64,000 bases of DNA from Sanderia malayensis (taxonomy: Eukaryota > Cnidaria > Scyphozoa > Semaeostomeae > Pelagiidae). Location of the stretch: positions 1,054,001 through 1,118,000 of the forward strand of contig RQOL01000531.1 in assembly GCA_013076295.1 (NCBI GenBank), written 5' to 3'. Below the pieces are notes generated by a model, which was not told the DNA's origin, searched no databases, and saw only the letters and a list, made by a program, of their open reading frames with translations. Of this stretch, positions 47,401 through 57,500 are shown one piece after another. A program made the position numbers and the translations under genes. Position 1 is the stretch's first letter; the number at the start of each line of letters is the position of its first letter.

Positions 47401-50400
47401 AGGCGTCGTTGATTCAATCATTTCCGTGTGGAGTTCCGCAGTATCTCAAGCGGATCAAAATGAAAACGGAGTCAAATGAAGACGGTGTCGTGCGAACAGG
47501 GCCTCCTGATTGTCTGTTTGCTTTGCTATTTTTAGTCCGTTGATATGGATGAGGAGTCTTTGTCATTTGGCAACAGAGTGATTCACCTGCTACGAAGGGT
47601 CCAATTTAGGTTAGTTTGAACAAGTATATTGCACATCCGAACTGTGATCCAAGACCACCAGACCACTTTCTATATCTTTTATTAGCATTTGTATCTATGC
47701 ATTTGTTATTATATTTCTTTTCGCGTTTAGATTTGATCTGCCAAGCAAAAGATCAGTAGCCGTAAAGGATTGTCCGATGAAAACATTGCACGATGTTGTC
47801 GAACCGATCATGCGTAAAAACGGCTTCAACATAGACAACTTTGAAGTTCGACTGGTAAGTTTCCCGCACGGAGTATAATGCTCAGCGGGTGATTACAATG
47901 ATACCGTATCCGATCGGTATCATTGTAATTGTCCAATCTGGCATCCTTGCCTCCTTTAAACCGTGCTATGCTTTGCCACCCGGCCCTTGAATGAAAGTAC
48001 CGTAAATCCTCGAATAAGCCCCCGGGGGCTTATGTGCAAAAACGAGATTTTAGTCTGATTATTGTTCAATATTAAGCAAAATAAAGGCTATACGATGCAG
48101 CCAATCAATGAAGTTATTGGTTTAAACTTGCTGTTATTTGCAATACATTCGCTAAAAAACTTCAATGTCTCGATACTTGGGCTCAATATCCTTGCAAATG
48201 ATTATCAGGATTGGGGCTTATTCGAGGGGAGGGCTTATTCGAAGGTGGGGGGGGGGGCTTATTCGAGAATTTACGGTAATAGAACCCTGATTCAACGGAC
48301 CTTGAAGGCAGTGAAAATTATCTGGATGTATCAGGGAGTTGTTAAACGGAGGATGCCAGATGTTCAAGGTTGTGATGTGATGCCCGATAAATTGCATTGT
48401 GATGCAGTTCAAAAAAGGAACAGATGTTTTTTTGTTAGAAGGGAAGTTCGTGAAATAGAGATTTAACTATTATCATTCAATGAATAGTAGCTTTAACTAG
48501 CAAATATAAAATAACAGGTAAAAAATGAATTAGTGAATGAATGGATTAATGTTAAAGGTATTACTAGGCTTATTACTAATTGAATAATTAGTAGATAAAT
48601 TAGGGGTTAATAAATATGTAATGTAAATACTCTGATGAAATTAATTCTGATTGATGAGTAACATATCGAAATTAGAATAATGATATAAATATATAATGGT
48701 AAAGATCAACAAACAAATAATAATTTGATAAAATAAATTTATTTGCCAAATGATTAGGTAAATGCCAATACGATAATGATAACTATTGTTATGAAATAAA
48801 TAATAAACTTTTCTTATAGTTTATTAATAATTCTGTAATATAGTTATTTTTATTTACTTCTAAATCTAAGTGACTCGCAAGATGATATTAAAGAGATAAA
48901 GTTTGAGCCATTGGTTGAGGTTATATGTATATATTATAAATATTAATTCTCAATGTTCAAAGTTAAATTGAGGATAAACTGTCGTCAATAAAATAAAACA
49001 TAAAAAATTAAGGTAAGCAAAATATGATTCACTTTAAGATTTACATGCATCACGCAGTTTTATTTGTGACGTTTGTGATTTGAATTTTTTTAGGCCAAAG
49101 ATAACCGTGCAGCACAACTGGAGTCCCAAATTCGTAATTTTGAAAATAAACATCTTAAAGCGGTGAAAACAAAAGCATCGAAAGGTGAGCTTTGTGTTTG
49201 TATTTTGATTGATATTTCTATCGATTCTTCCATTCACTATTTCCTTCACTTGGGATATCGCCGAACCCTTAAGATTTTTCCCTGATTCCTTCCCATCTCT
49301 GATTCCATTCCTTGGCGTAGATAGAGGGGGTCAGATGGGGCGAAAAGCCACCTATGGAGCTACTTTGCCGTTTTATCGGAAAATTGCTGATCTTGTCGAA
49401 AAATAAATATCTTCTGTTTACGTTCAGTTCTAGCTAATTTTCTTATCTAATTCATAGTCTTTAAGAAACAAAATTGTTTATTAAATTTTTGTCGGAAAAT
49501 CTAAATTCCCCCCATAAAATTTCCTATCTACGCCATAGATTCCTTCCCATCTCTTTTTTATCCCTGATCCCGTCCCATTTCTGATTCCATCCCCATAGCA
49601 GTTCCGAGTTATTAACCAAAACTCGATAAATTCATTTTCTTTCCAAACCTGTACGTTTCATCTCCAAACCTCCTCCTAAGAGTGCTCTTTCACTTTTCTT
49701 TTGCTAGATTCAAATAGCGTGCTTGGTAAACCTCCTGTTGGTAAAGCCTCGTTCAAAGCCAGTCAACCTGAAGCTGGAAAAGTCAGGAAGTCGAGCAAGG
49801 ATGACTCCTCGTTGCAGCCGAGCACCATTCATAAAACGTCCAAATCCCAAGATGCTTTTAACAGATTCCTGCGACGTGGATCTCTCGAAGGTGGCCTCTC
49901 TTTCATCAAGCGCAAACAGGCGCTCAGAAACAGTCTCACTTTGAGAAGTAACAACAACAACAGCTCTAGCAATAACACAAAGGCCGGAGATAAACAGCAA
50001 GGTTTGCTTTTCAACTTCATGTAATACACACAATATTTGTTCCTACCGTCAGTCCTCGATTAAGCCCCCCCCCCCGAATAAGCCCCCACTCTAAAATATA
50101 TTTTGCGAAACAAGCCCCCCGGGCTTAATCGAGGAATTACGGTATTTGTCTTCATAGCTAGACACGAGACCTCCTTGCTACGGTCACTTTTTGTGACCAA
50201 ACAGCCACATTTTTATTAAAAACTCCTTTAGTTTTGGCCGGTGAACCCAATTAGTATTGCTAGTTTATTGTAAGACGTCGAGTTGTTACGAGACCTTTTC
50301 ACCGATATTATTCTGATTTCATTTTTGAGTGTTTAATTAACTTCAATTTGATTCCGTTTCAGGCCACAACCAGAGAACAATGAAAAACCCACACAGCAGC

Positions 50401-51810
50401 CAAACAGTGGCACCGAAATCAGATGCGACGAATATTCATGACACTGAGATGAAGAGAAATTCTCTCAGTGATGTCAGACTTTCACAGGTGGCACGAGGAA
50501 GAGCGGCCATTGACTTCAATGAACCAATTGTGAACATAGAACAGTTGGAGTCTCCTGTCTTGGATACGTTCTTGCAACAGGACGATTTGGACAAAATCGA
50601 TGCCGATGATGATGATAGCTTTATTGCCAATTTTTCAAGAGCGAAGGAAAGCGGGAATGACATGATCTGGGACCCGATTGTAAGCGATCCCGAGATCCAA
50701 TCATCTCAGATTGGCGAATCGAAAAACAGATTGCATAAGCGAGTGTTGAACAGAGCTGGTCAGATCGATGGATTGCCAGGAAGAGCTGGCAATACTGGCG
50801 ACAAGTCCGGTAACTTTGCAGCTACTCAACAGCAAAGAAGGCCGTCGAGAAACCTGCTGGATTGGAGAGCGAGGGAGAACTCTTGCGATTCAGCAAGCAG
50901 CTCTGCAACGGATGAATTAGATTACGGTACAAGCAAGCGTTATAAAGTAAAAGACGTGAAGCGCCACTCGTCTCCCCCTTGCATCAGCAACAAGATATCG
51001 CCGCAAAGCCCGCGAACCAAGCACCAGAAGATCGAACTGAAAGAAACCACTGAAGTGGAGATAGCAAACTCCCCACTGTTAATGCCGCTTGTTGATCACG
51101 ACCCGGTACCTGGCGGACGGTCTCAGAAGTTGCCAAGGCCGACGCCGATAAGCATGGTTGACGAATTGGAGATCCTCCGCGGGCTGGCCTCAGGTGGTGA
51201 CCATGACGAAGCAGACAACGTTGATGGTGATATTATGACCGTTGCGGCGCTTGGTAATGACGATGATGATGATGATGACGAAGAAGAGAAGACTGTCGAA
51301 GCAGAGGATGAGGAAGAGATAACAACAACCGAGGTGGAAGATGCTAGAGATGTTGATGAGGCCAGTGAAGTTGTCGGACTCGAACCGGTGGCATTTGGAA
51401 ATGCGCAACTGCAAACTGTCTTTTCAGAGTCAACAAACGGAGAGTCGAAGGAAATGCATTCAACAGTAACAAGCATGGATCATGATGGTTATCATAATAA
51501 TGATGATGATGATGATGATGATGATGATCATGAAAGCAATTTTTGTCTCATCAACATGCCGGACGGAGACAACCCAATGACGTCATCAACCACTGATGAC
51601 GTCATTGCCACTGTGACTGGCTCCGTGAATGACGAAACTTTGATCATGGAGGACAAGGACACGGGCTTTGATCTCATCAGCCTGATCGACATGAAGAAGG
51701 CTGCCAATCCGAAGAAGGGTCGACGCAGCGGAGGAGCAAGACAGAAGCAAGGCGCTACTGACGCCAAAGAGGCGCGCCCAAAAACGAGTCAAACAGTGAC
51801 ATTTGTTTGA
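38437..51810 (+). CDS. RGS12: RGS12-type regulator of G-protein signalling (PDZ-PTB-RGS-RBD-RBD), complete, 1555 aa
   Basis: Sixteen exons, all phases consistent: 38437-40083, 41441-41465, 42504-42637, 44290-44376, 44532-44678, 45139-45276, 45812-45923, 46026-46058, 46390-46425, 46546-46637, 47069-47254, 47536-47609, 47731-47854, 49094-49184, 49708-50001, 50363-51810 (TGA). The PDZ (about 3-80) has GPQGFGFILS. The PTB-like region (about 250-420) has VIVGYIRTIELPGG, SCHVFIVD and FGFSCTPDAQTNTCKEFP. The RGS box (about 585-705) has DFLRKEHSEENIMFWNACEK and FMLMKYDCFPRYLKS. Tandem Ras-binding domains lie at about 818-945. The tail is Asp-rich. Known from the family: a GAP for Galpha-i that scaffolds Ras/Raf. 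A canonical GoLoco is missing (see findings). A polyQ run (CAA repeats near 42565) precedes the RGS box. PDZ plus PTB separates it from RGS14. Confidence 0.95.
42290..42478 (+). mobile_element. MITE family B, copy 2 (189 bp), just upstream of RGS12 exon 3
   Basis: Ends TACAGTCAACTCTATCTAAT and ATGCAGATTTGACTGTA. The interior has GAAAATGTTCGAATTATAAA and GGTTCATTAGTGATCCTTGA, as in the other copies. Its right end is 25 bp from the exon 3 acceptor, so the branch site probably falls inside or at the edge of the element. Confidence 0.88.
44810..44991 (+). mobile_element. MITE family B, copy 3 (182 bp), RGS12 intron 5
   Basis: Ends TACAGTAACTCTGTTTGATT and ATGCAGATTTGACTGTA. Same orientation and interior as copy 2, with a small deletion near the right end. 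Confidence 0.88.
45385..45442 (-). mobile_element. MITE family A, half-element relic, RGS12 intron 6
   Basis: Only one end remains: GGCTTATTTGGGGGTGGGGT and a decayed terminus ending TTTTACGGTA. Confidence 0.6.
47998..48278 (-). mobile_element. MITE family A, copy 3 (281 bp, full length), RGS12 intron 13
   Basis: Inverted ends TACCGTAAATCCTCGAATAA and TTATTCGAGAATTTACGGTA, with a poly-G run near the right arm. The interior closely matches copy 2. An open frame across it (48062-48466) is a chance product. Confidence 0.87.
48470..49060. repeat. AT-rich low-complexity block in RGS12 intron 13
   Basis: Dense TAATGA/AATTAG-type words without a fixed period. No element ends are recognised. Confidence 0.4.
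49313..49535 (+). mobile_element. MITE family C, copy 1 (about 223 bp), RGS12 intron 14
   Basis: Ends TGGCGTAGATAG and CTATCTACGCCA are perfectly inverted. The interior shares GGAAAATTGCTGATCTTGTC, GTTTACGTTCAGTTCTAGCT and TTATTAAATTTTTGTC with the copy at 55053. The surroundings repeat GATTCCTTCCCATCTCT on both sides. Confidence 0.85.
50044..50144 (+). mobile_element. MITE family A, short derivative (101 bp), RGS12 intron 15
   Basis: Family A-like inverted ends (TACCGTCAGTCCTCGATTAA and TTAATCGAGGAATTACGGTA) around a much shorter and different core containing poly-C tracts and CAAGCCCCCCGGGC. Confidence 0.7.
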
Positions 51811-52669
51811 GACAAGCTGAGCTGGGTATTACCATATTCATCTTATGTTTTAAATATTAAGGTATGCTTTTAGACGTCACGTACTTTTAATTTGCAATAA
51901 TGCATATGTAATAGCTTATTTATTCACTATGACTCTTATATAACATGTAACGTGTTTCTTTAAGGAAAAGGGATGCATGCAATGTTATAGGTGGCTGGGT
52001 ACATCAATTTGAGACAATGCCCTCCATCCAGTCATTGGATTCCGAGCAAATATAATTGTATTACCTTATTTTGAGAACTGTCAAATACGGTCATGTGTCA
52101 TATGTTTCACATCTGTTTTACGCATTGTGCATTATCCCCAGTTGTCCCCTGCTCAGCTTTTGGTTTTGAATGGCATTCAACTTATTGCTTTTTTATGATT
52201 ATTTTTATTTTCTACCATACGATAGTGAAATTTTGCAACCCTAAATGCCATGACCATTGTGATGAGAGCTTTATGCTGTTTATCTGGAAAAACCAGTCAG
52301 ATTAGGATAAAGTAATTGTTTTTAGCACGCAAAATTAAGTTATTACGTATAATCCCGTCATTTTTATCTTTTTTTATTAATGCAGTCATATCGTGCACAA
52401 GAAAGCACTTTACTCTACAAATTACATTGCGTGATATTCACGAGAAACCAATTTGCACTTAAAGTTAATCATCATAATGTAACAACAACTGAGTGTTACT
52501 GGACATTGAACTTTGTATGATAGATAGATAAACTGTAATATTCATCATTATAGTGTATCATATAGCTGGTACATGTAAGTAATTATTATGTATTTCAAAG
52601 TAATTTATCTTATAACATTATGTGATTTGTAATGTAAATTTGTAAAATGGTGCAGGATTACACGATTCA

Positions 52670-52675
52670 AATAAA
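52670..52675 (+). terminator. Polyadenylation signal AATAAA of the RGS12-type gene
   Basis: Canonical hexamer about 860 bp after the TGA, followed within 20 bp by T-rich sequence. Confidence 0.55.
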
Positions 52676-52737
52676 AGGATTGCTTTCATAAGAAACAGTG
52701 TTCATTTAATCTCAATGAGATCATAATATTGTACAGC

Positions 52738-52743
52738 TTTATT
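52738..52743 (-). terminator. Likely polyadenylation signal of the C7orf25-like gene
   Basis: AATAAA on the minus strand about 390 bp after the stop codon. Confidence 0.4.
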
Positions 52744-53131
52744 TGAATAAGGTGGTACTTTGTTTGCATGTTTTTTGTGAGAAACTTGGATCGGCATTTA
52801 GTACTTAAAGGTTTTTGATTTGGCTTGACAATTTTAGCGTTTTAATACTAAAAGTTTCTTAATTTGTTTTTCATTTTTGGAACCTAACATGATCTTATTG
52901 TTTTGAAGCTGAGTGTTTTTGAATGGATATAAACCCAGATCGTCACAGAAAAACCCTCACAGATTAAAATCAATAATTGCAATCTCTTCAAAAGAAAAAA
53001 TTATTGATATTTGCAAAGTTCACGAGTGCACAAACGAATGTCATTTGTTACTTAATAAAGTAGTTTCTAATATAAAAAACGTGTAAACCATTTCTTTTTT
53101 AAATAACAACAAGAAACAAGATGCATTAGCA

Positions 53132-54328
53132 TTACTTTGGTTGTTTACGTTCGGTAAGTGCCCTGGAAGAATGAAAAAAGACACTGAAATCAACCTGTTG
53201 GTCATGTGCTGCCCTAACAAATGATCTATTGGCTGTGACAGTTTTGGCTTTTAGAGTATCACCAGTGCCAAATATGATCTTAGAGCGCATCTTTATGCTA
53301 GCACTCTCGACAAGGAGCATAGATCTCTGGGAAGGTTCATCTTTGACAACTGTTAATCTTTCCATTAATTCCACAGCTCTTCTCATTTCTTCTCTTCCAC
53401 CAATAGTTTTCAAAATGTTATTAAAATCATTCATTGCTGTGTCACACACGAAGAGCTGTTTGTTCTTGAAAAATGAATTCAACTTTGGCAAGACTGGGTC
53501 CTCGCATTCTTCTCTGGCCTGAGTGCTCAACACATCATCGTCAAACTCAAAATGGCAGCCACCATTGGTAAGAGCAGAGACATAAGCTATCAATGTAGTT
53601 ATATCGAGATTGACTTTCTCAATTTCATACGTATCATTGAACGATAGTTCAAACTCTTTCACCATTTCAGCAACGCTATTTGACAAGCCGCAGTTATTCA
53701 GTGTCAACAGATATCCTTCTATTTTACCACAGTTGTTTTCAGGTGGATCAGAGATTATATTTCCAATTACTTTGATATTCATAAGCTTGAGATCCTCTGC
53801 CACAGATTCAGTCACACCTCCTGCAAATAAAAATATTATGATTGGCTGTCTAAACTCGACCAAATTTTGCATGGCAGCTTTTTGGTAATTTGAAGCAAGA
53901 GAGCAGACATCTTTATCTCCAAACTGTCCAAGACCTTGCCAGACACTATGCAACGCATATGGGTTTCTGGCAAATACTTTGAACCAAAATTTACCACTAT
54001 TTGACTCAACGTCAACCACAATATCTACTTTAGCTTCATTTTCTAACTTGTAAGGCACTTTCTTCAAAATACTGACGACATTAGTCGCAGTTTCTGCAGT
54101 TGTCAATATGGATTCTAGGTGCGTGAGGTTGCTACTTTTTAAATGGCCCTCTAAGATCTGTCTGCCACAACCTTTCTTGTCTAACGAGTTCAGGAAATCA
54201 TTCTCAGCAACTAATTTTCGCATTAACTTCGCTTTGCCATCTATTTCACCCTTCAACGATGCCGTGCGTGAGATAAGATCTTCAGCTTTCTCTTTTCTCT
54301 CAAGAAAAAGGTTCGAAGTCATTTTCAT
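53132..54328 (-). CDS. C7orf25: C7orf25 / UPF0415 family protein, complete, single exon, 398 aa
   Basis: One uninterrupted 398-codon frame with human-length similarity along its whole extent. An N-terminal coiled-coil-like region leads to HLKSSNLTHLESI. Then come VDIVVDVESNSGKFWFKVFA, VWQGLGQFGDKDV, VNLDITTLIAYVSALTNGGC (strongly conserved), LPKLNSFFKNKQLFVCDTA and the C-terminal IFGTGDTLKAKTVTANRSFV plus VFFHSSRALTE. The family has no experimentally settled function that I know of, so none is assigned. It is the only clear intronless gene here, but it is intact and shares a promoter with XRCC6, so it is not a processed pseudogene. A Met two codons downstream is an alternative start. Confidence 0.97.
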   Translation of the reverse strand: MKMTSNLFLERKEKAEDLISRTASLKGEIDGKAKLMRKLVAENDFLNSLDKKGCGRQILEGHLKSSNLTHLESILTTAETATNVVSILKKVPYKLENEAKVDIVVDVESNSGKFWFKVFARNPYALHSVWQGLGQFGDKDVCSLASNYQKAAMQNLVEFRQPIIIFLFAGGVTESVAEDLKLMNIKVIGNIISDPPENNCGKIEGYLLTLNNCGLSNSVAEMVKEFELSFNDTYEIEKVNLDITTLIAYVSALTNGGCHFEFDDDVLSTQAREECEDPVLPKLNSFFKNKQLFVCDTAMNDFNNILKTIGGREEMRRAVELMERLTVVKDEPSQRSMLLVESASIKMRSKIIFGTGDTLKAKTVTANRSFVRAAHDQQVDFSVFFHSSRALTERKQPK

Positions 54329-54570
54329 TTGCTAAATCACATTAAAATCTGCAAGATCTTCTTTTCACACAAAGCTATAAACAACTTCAAGGCAAGAAGA
54401 AGTTCAAAGAAATTACTTCCCTTTGCCTCAGTTTGAATTATTGAACTGAGGCAAATGGACTCGAACGGTCATGTTTTCACGTGGACGGGCTCGAACTTAT
54501 TTTCTTCCTTGTTTTGCAGTAATGTTTTATACGTCTGCTGTCCTGAAGGCTTGAGAAAACCTTTTTTACC
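54329..54570. promoter_or_regulatory. Bidirectional promoter between C7orf25-like gene and XRCC6
   Basis: 242 bp separate the two divergent start codons. The stretch includes CTTCCC/GCCTCAG-type words and GAACTGAGGCAAA, but no convincing TATA box. Confidence 0.75.
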
Positions 54571-57500
54571 ATGGCTACTTCTGTTTGGGGTGACTCAGGA
54601 AGATTTTTGGACGAACTAGATGAAGATGGTGGATTAGATCAACAACAGGTAAAGTGCTTTAAGCCTTTTCTCAGTTTTATTCAACTTGAAAGTCGCGTGT
54701 GTTGTTTACCACAGCCACGCCACGCCCCTTTCTCTTGTCTATGCACAAATCTATATGCACTATAAATCTGCATTTTTCTTTAAGGATGAATGGAGATCAG
54801 GCAGAGATGGGGTGATATTTCTGATTGATTATACAGAGCCAATGTTTACATTAAGTTCCAATGACCATGATGATGACAGTTGTAAAGAATCACCATTTGA
54901 AATCTGTATCAAGGTACTTTTTGTCATCTCGATAGTAACCTGCTGACACCCATGTACAATTATGTCAATGTCTTGGTAGATTGATAGGCTCAAAGTGTTC
55001 TGAATTTGTATCCCAAAATCTTCATGGTGTGATTTCAACTGTTGCTGTCCGCAGTGGCGTAGATAGGCGGGGGGTCAGGGGGGGGCAAAAAACCCCCCTG
55101 TAAAGCTAAACTGCCATTTTGTCGGAAAATTGCTGATCTTGTCGGAAAGTAAATATCTTTTGTTTACGTTCAGTTCTAGCTAATTTCCTTATCTTATATT
55201 CATAGTCCTGAAGAAACAAAAATGCTTATTAAATTTTTGTCAGAAAATCTGAATTTCTCACCCCCTATAAAATTTCCTACCCACGCCATTGCTGTCCTGT
55301 CTTGAATGCAAAGTATTGCAGCTGCAAATCCGAGAAAGATAGTTGAACAACAGGCTAGAACAATAGAAGAACAATGAAGAGGCCCTGTACACATTTTCTG
55401 CTTTTAGCATAGAGTGCCCAGGAGCTTTCTTCTGCCATTTGCAGGAAAGTTATTTGTTTGCATGTTTTGCAATTTTTTAAACAGTAGTTTCTCTTTTCAG
55501 TGTGCAAGAAACACTTTGATGAGTAAAATCATCAGTAGTGACAAAGATTTGGTGGCCATTGTCTTCTTTGGGACGGTAAAATATATTTAGTTTATATGTT
55601 GTAATCCTTGTAATTTTCACTTGTAAAATTGTAATATAGTAAGGAGTACAATATAGCATGGTATAGTACTGTATAGTGCTATAAGATAGTATAGTAGTAT
55701 AGTAGTATAGTAGTATAGTAGTATAGTATACTATAATACAGATAATAAGCTTTAATTATGAGGAAAAGCTCTTCTTTCCTATAAATTTATTTTTTTTTTC
55801 ATTTTCTTAGGAGAAGTTTAGCAATACTAACAATTTTAAACATGTATACATTTATCAGGTAAACATTGATTCCTAATCCAGCTTTTCAATTTGTAAAATA
55901 TGTCAACTTTAACGGCCCAGAAACATGTCAATTGTTTGTCGTCAATTAAATTTGAAACATTTCATGGAAAGCAGGATGGAGTGTTCATATGAGGAACTTT
56001 CCAGCCTGCTTGTCAAGATCCCAGCAGTGCTGAAGTAAGATCACAATTCGCTGCAATTATTAACTCAATGACTATCTGAAGGGTGCATGATACACTATTA
56101 GATAATGGTTCCCTTTTGGCATTTCATTTCTAAATCTGGAATGTTTACTTCATTTTTTGTAATGCGACGCATTGATTGTATTTTTGTAATTTGACGTAAA
56201 TATGGCTTGTAACAAATGTTTTTTACGTGCCTGCACTCTGCTTTTACTTGCAGGACCTCGATATGCCAGATGCTGATAGAATTAAAAACTTGGAGACCCT
56301 TATGAAAGGTATTGAGAAGACCTGAAGCTAGTGTTGCTGCATACATTTATGATTTTTTAACCTGATTGGTCCTGATAATATTGCTTTTCCTGCAGATATC
56401 AGTGAAGGCAACCCAGCAGAAATATACGGACACAGTAAAAGTTTCTCCATGGCTGACGCATTATGGGCATGCTCAAATATTTTCGCGAATTGGTAAATGT
56501 GAATTGAAACATTTTTCTACTTGCCTTGCAGTATTTTTTCATTGCAATATTTTTATTCATTGCATCTGAGAATTCTCAGCCAAGTTTGCAAGCTAGAATG
56601 ACTAAACAGGTCTGATTCTGTTTGCCAATTTTTATTTAGATGAAAAACTATTCACCAGGTTTCAGGAACATTAATATCTAGCCAAAGAATAAAGACATTT
56701 GTGCTTTATACTTTTCAAAATCTTCCCTTACGATGTTTACTGGTCCCTTGCTTCACCTTTGGAGGCTAGGTAGTCGCATTAGACTTTGTGAGCTAGTAGG
56801 AAAATACTTGGAGTAAAGCTAAAATATCCCATCAAGTAATTTTCCTTCAGGGACAATTGAATTCAGGACTAATTCTCTTGAAATATTTGCTTATAATCAG
56901 GCTCTATACTCAGATTACCTTTTTTGTGTCACTTCTATTTCATAATGAAGTATGTATCTTTTAACTGACTATTTTGTCTACTTCCTAGCACCTATAACAT
57001 GGCAAGCAAACGTGTTATGATATTCACAAACACTGATGACCCACATGAAAACAATCCAGAGTTAAAGGTGTAAACTCCATCTGCATACACTCCACTTTAC
57101 CATCAAATTCCCCTAATTTTGATTTGTTTTATATTTGTCTTGCTTCGTCATTTGTTGCTCAGCCTATTGTTATTAAACTGCAATCAATGTCTCCAATGGA
57201 TTTTATAGCTTCCACATGCGCTCGCTATTACTATTACTGTTACTAGTATTATTATTATTGCTATTATTATTGTTATTTCTATTTGTCATTGTTAATATCT
57301 TTTGTTTTTTAGCGGAGGGCTTTGAGGAAAGCAAAGGTAGCCACTTTCGCGTATTTATTTTCTTTACTTATTTCTGTTATTATTTTGTTGATTACATTCT
57401 CATTAGAACATCTTGACGATTTCAATGACATCTTTGATATAAAGCGACAGAATAATCTGAAAACATTATGATGCTAAATTTATCTATTTTTCAATTCATT

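Larger units (their letters stand above)
51811..53131. other. 3' UTRs of the convergent RGS12-type and C7orf25-like genes
   Basis: AT-rich, no conserved exon. Candidate AATAAA hexamers are at 52670 (+) and 52738 (-), so the two transcripts would end within about 100 bp of each other or overlap. Confidence 0.6.

Noticed and set aside
48062..48466. 134-codon frame in RGS12 intron 13
   Set aside because: It runs across a MITE family A copy, and the frame has no homology.
51123..51476. 117-codon minus-strand frame rich in Ser
   Set aside because: Antisense of the Asp-coding GAT/GAC repeats in the last RGS12 exon.
53132..54328. Processed pseudogene interpretation of the intronless C7orf25-like frame
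   Set aside because: The frame is intact over its full length and conserved to the C-terminus, there is no poly(A) tail, and it has a head-to-head promoter.
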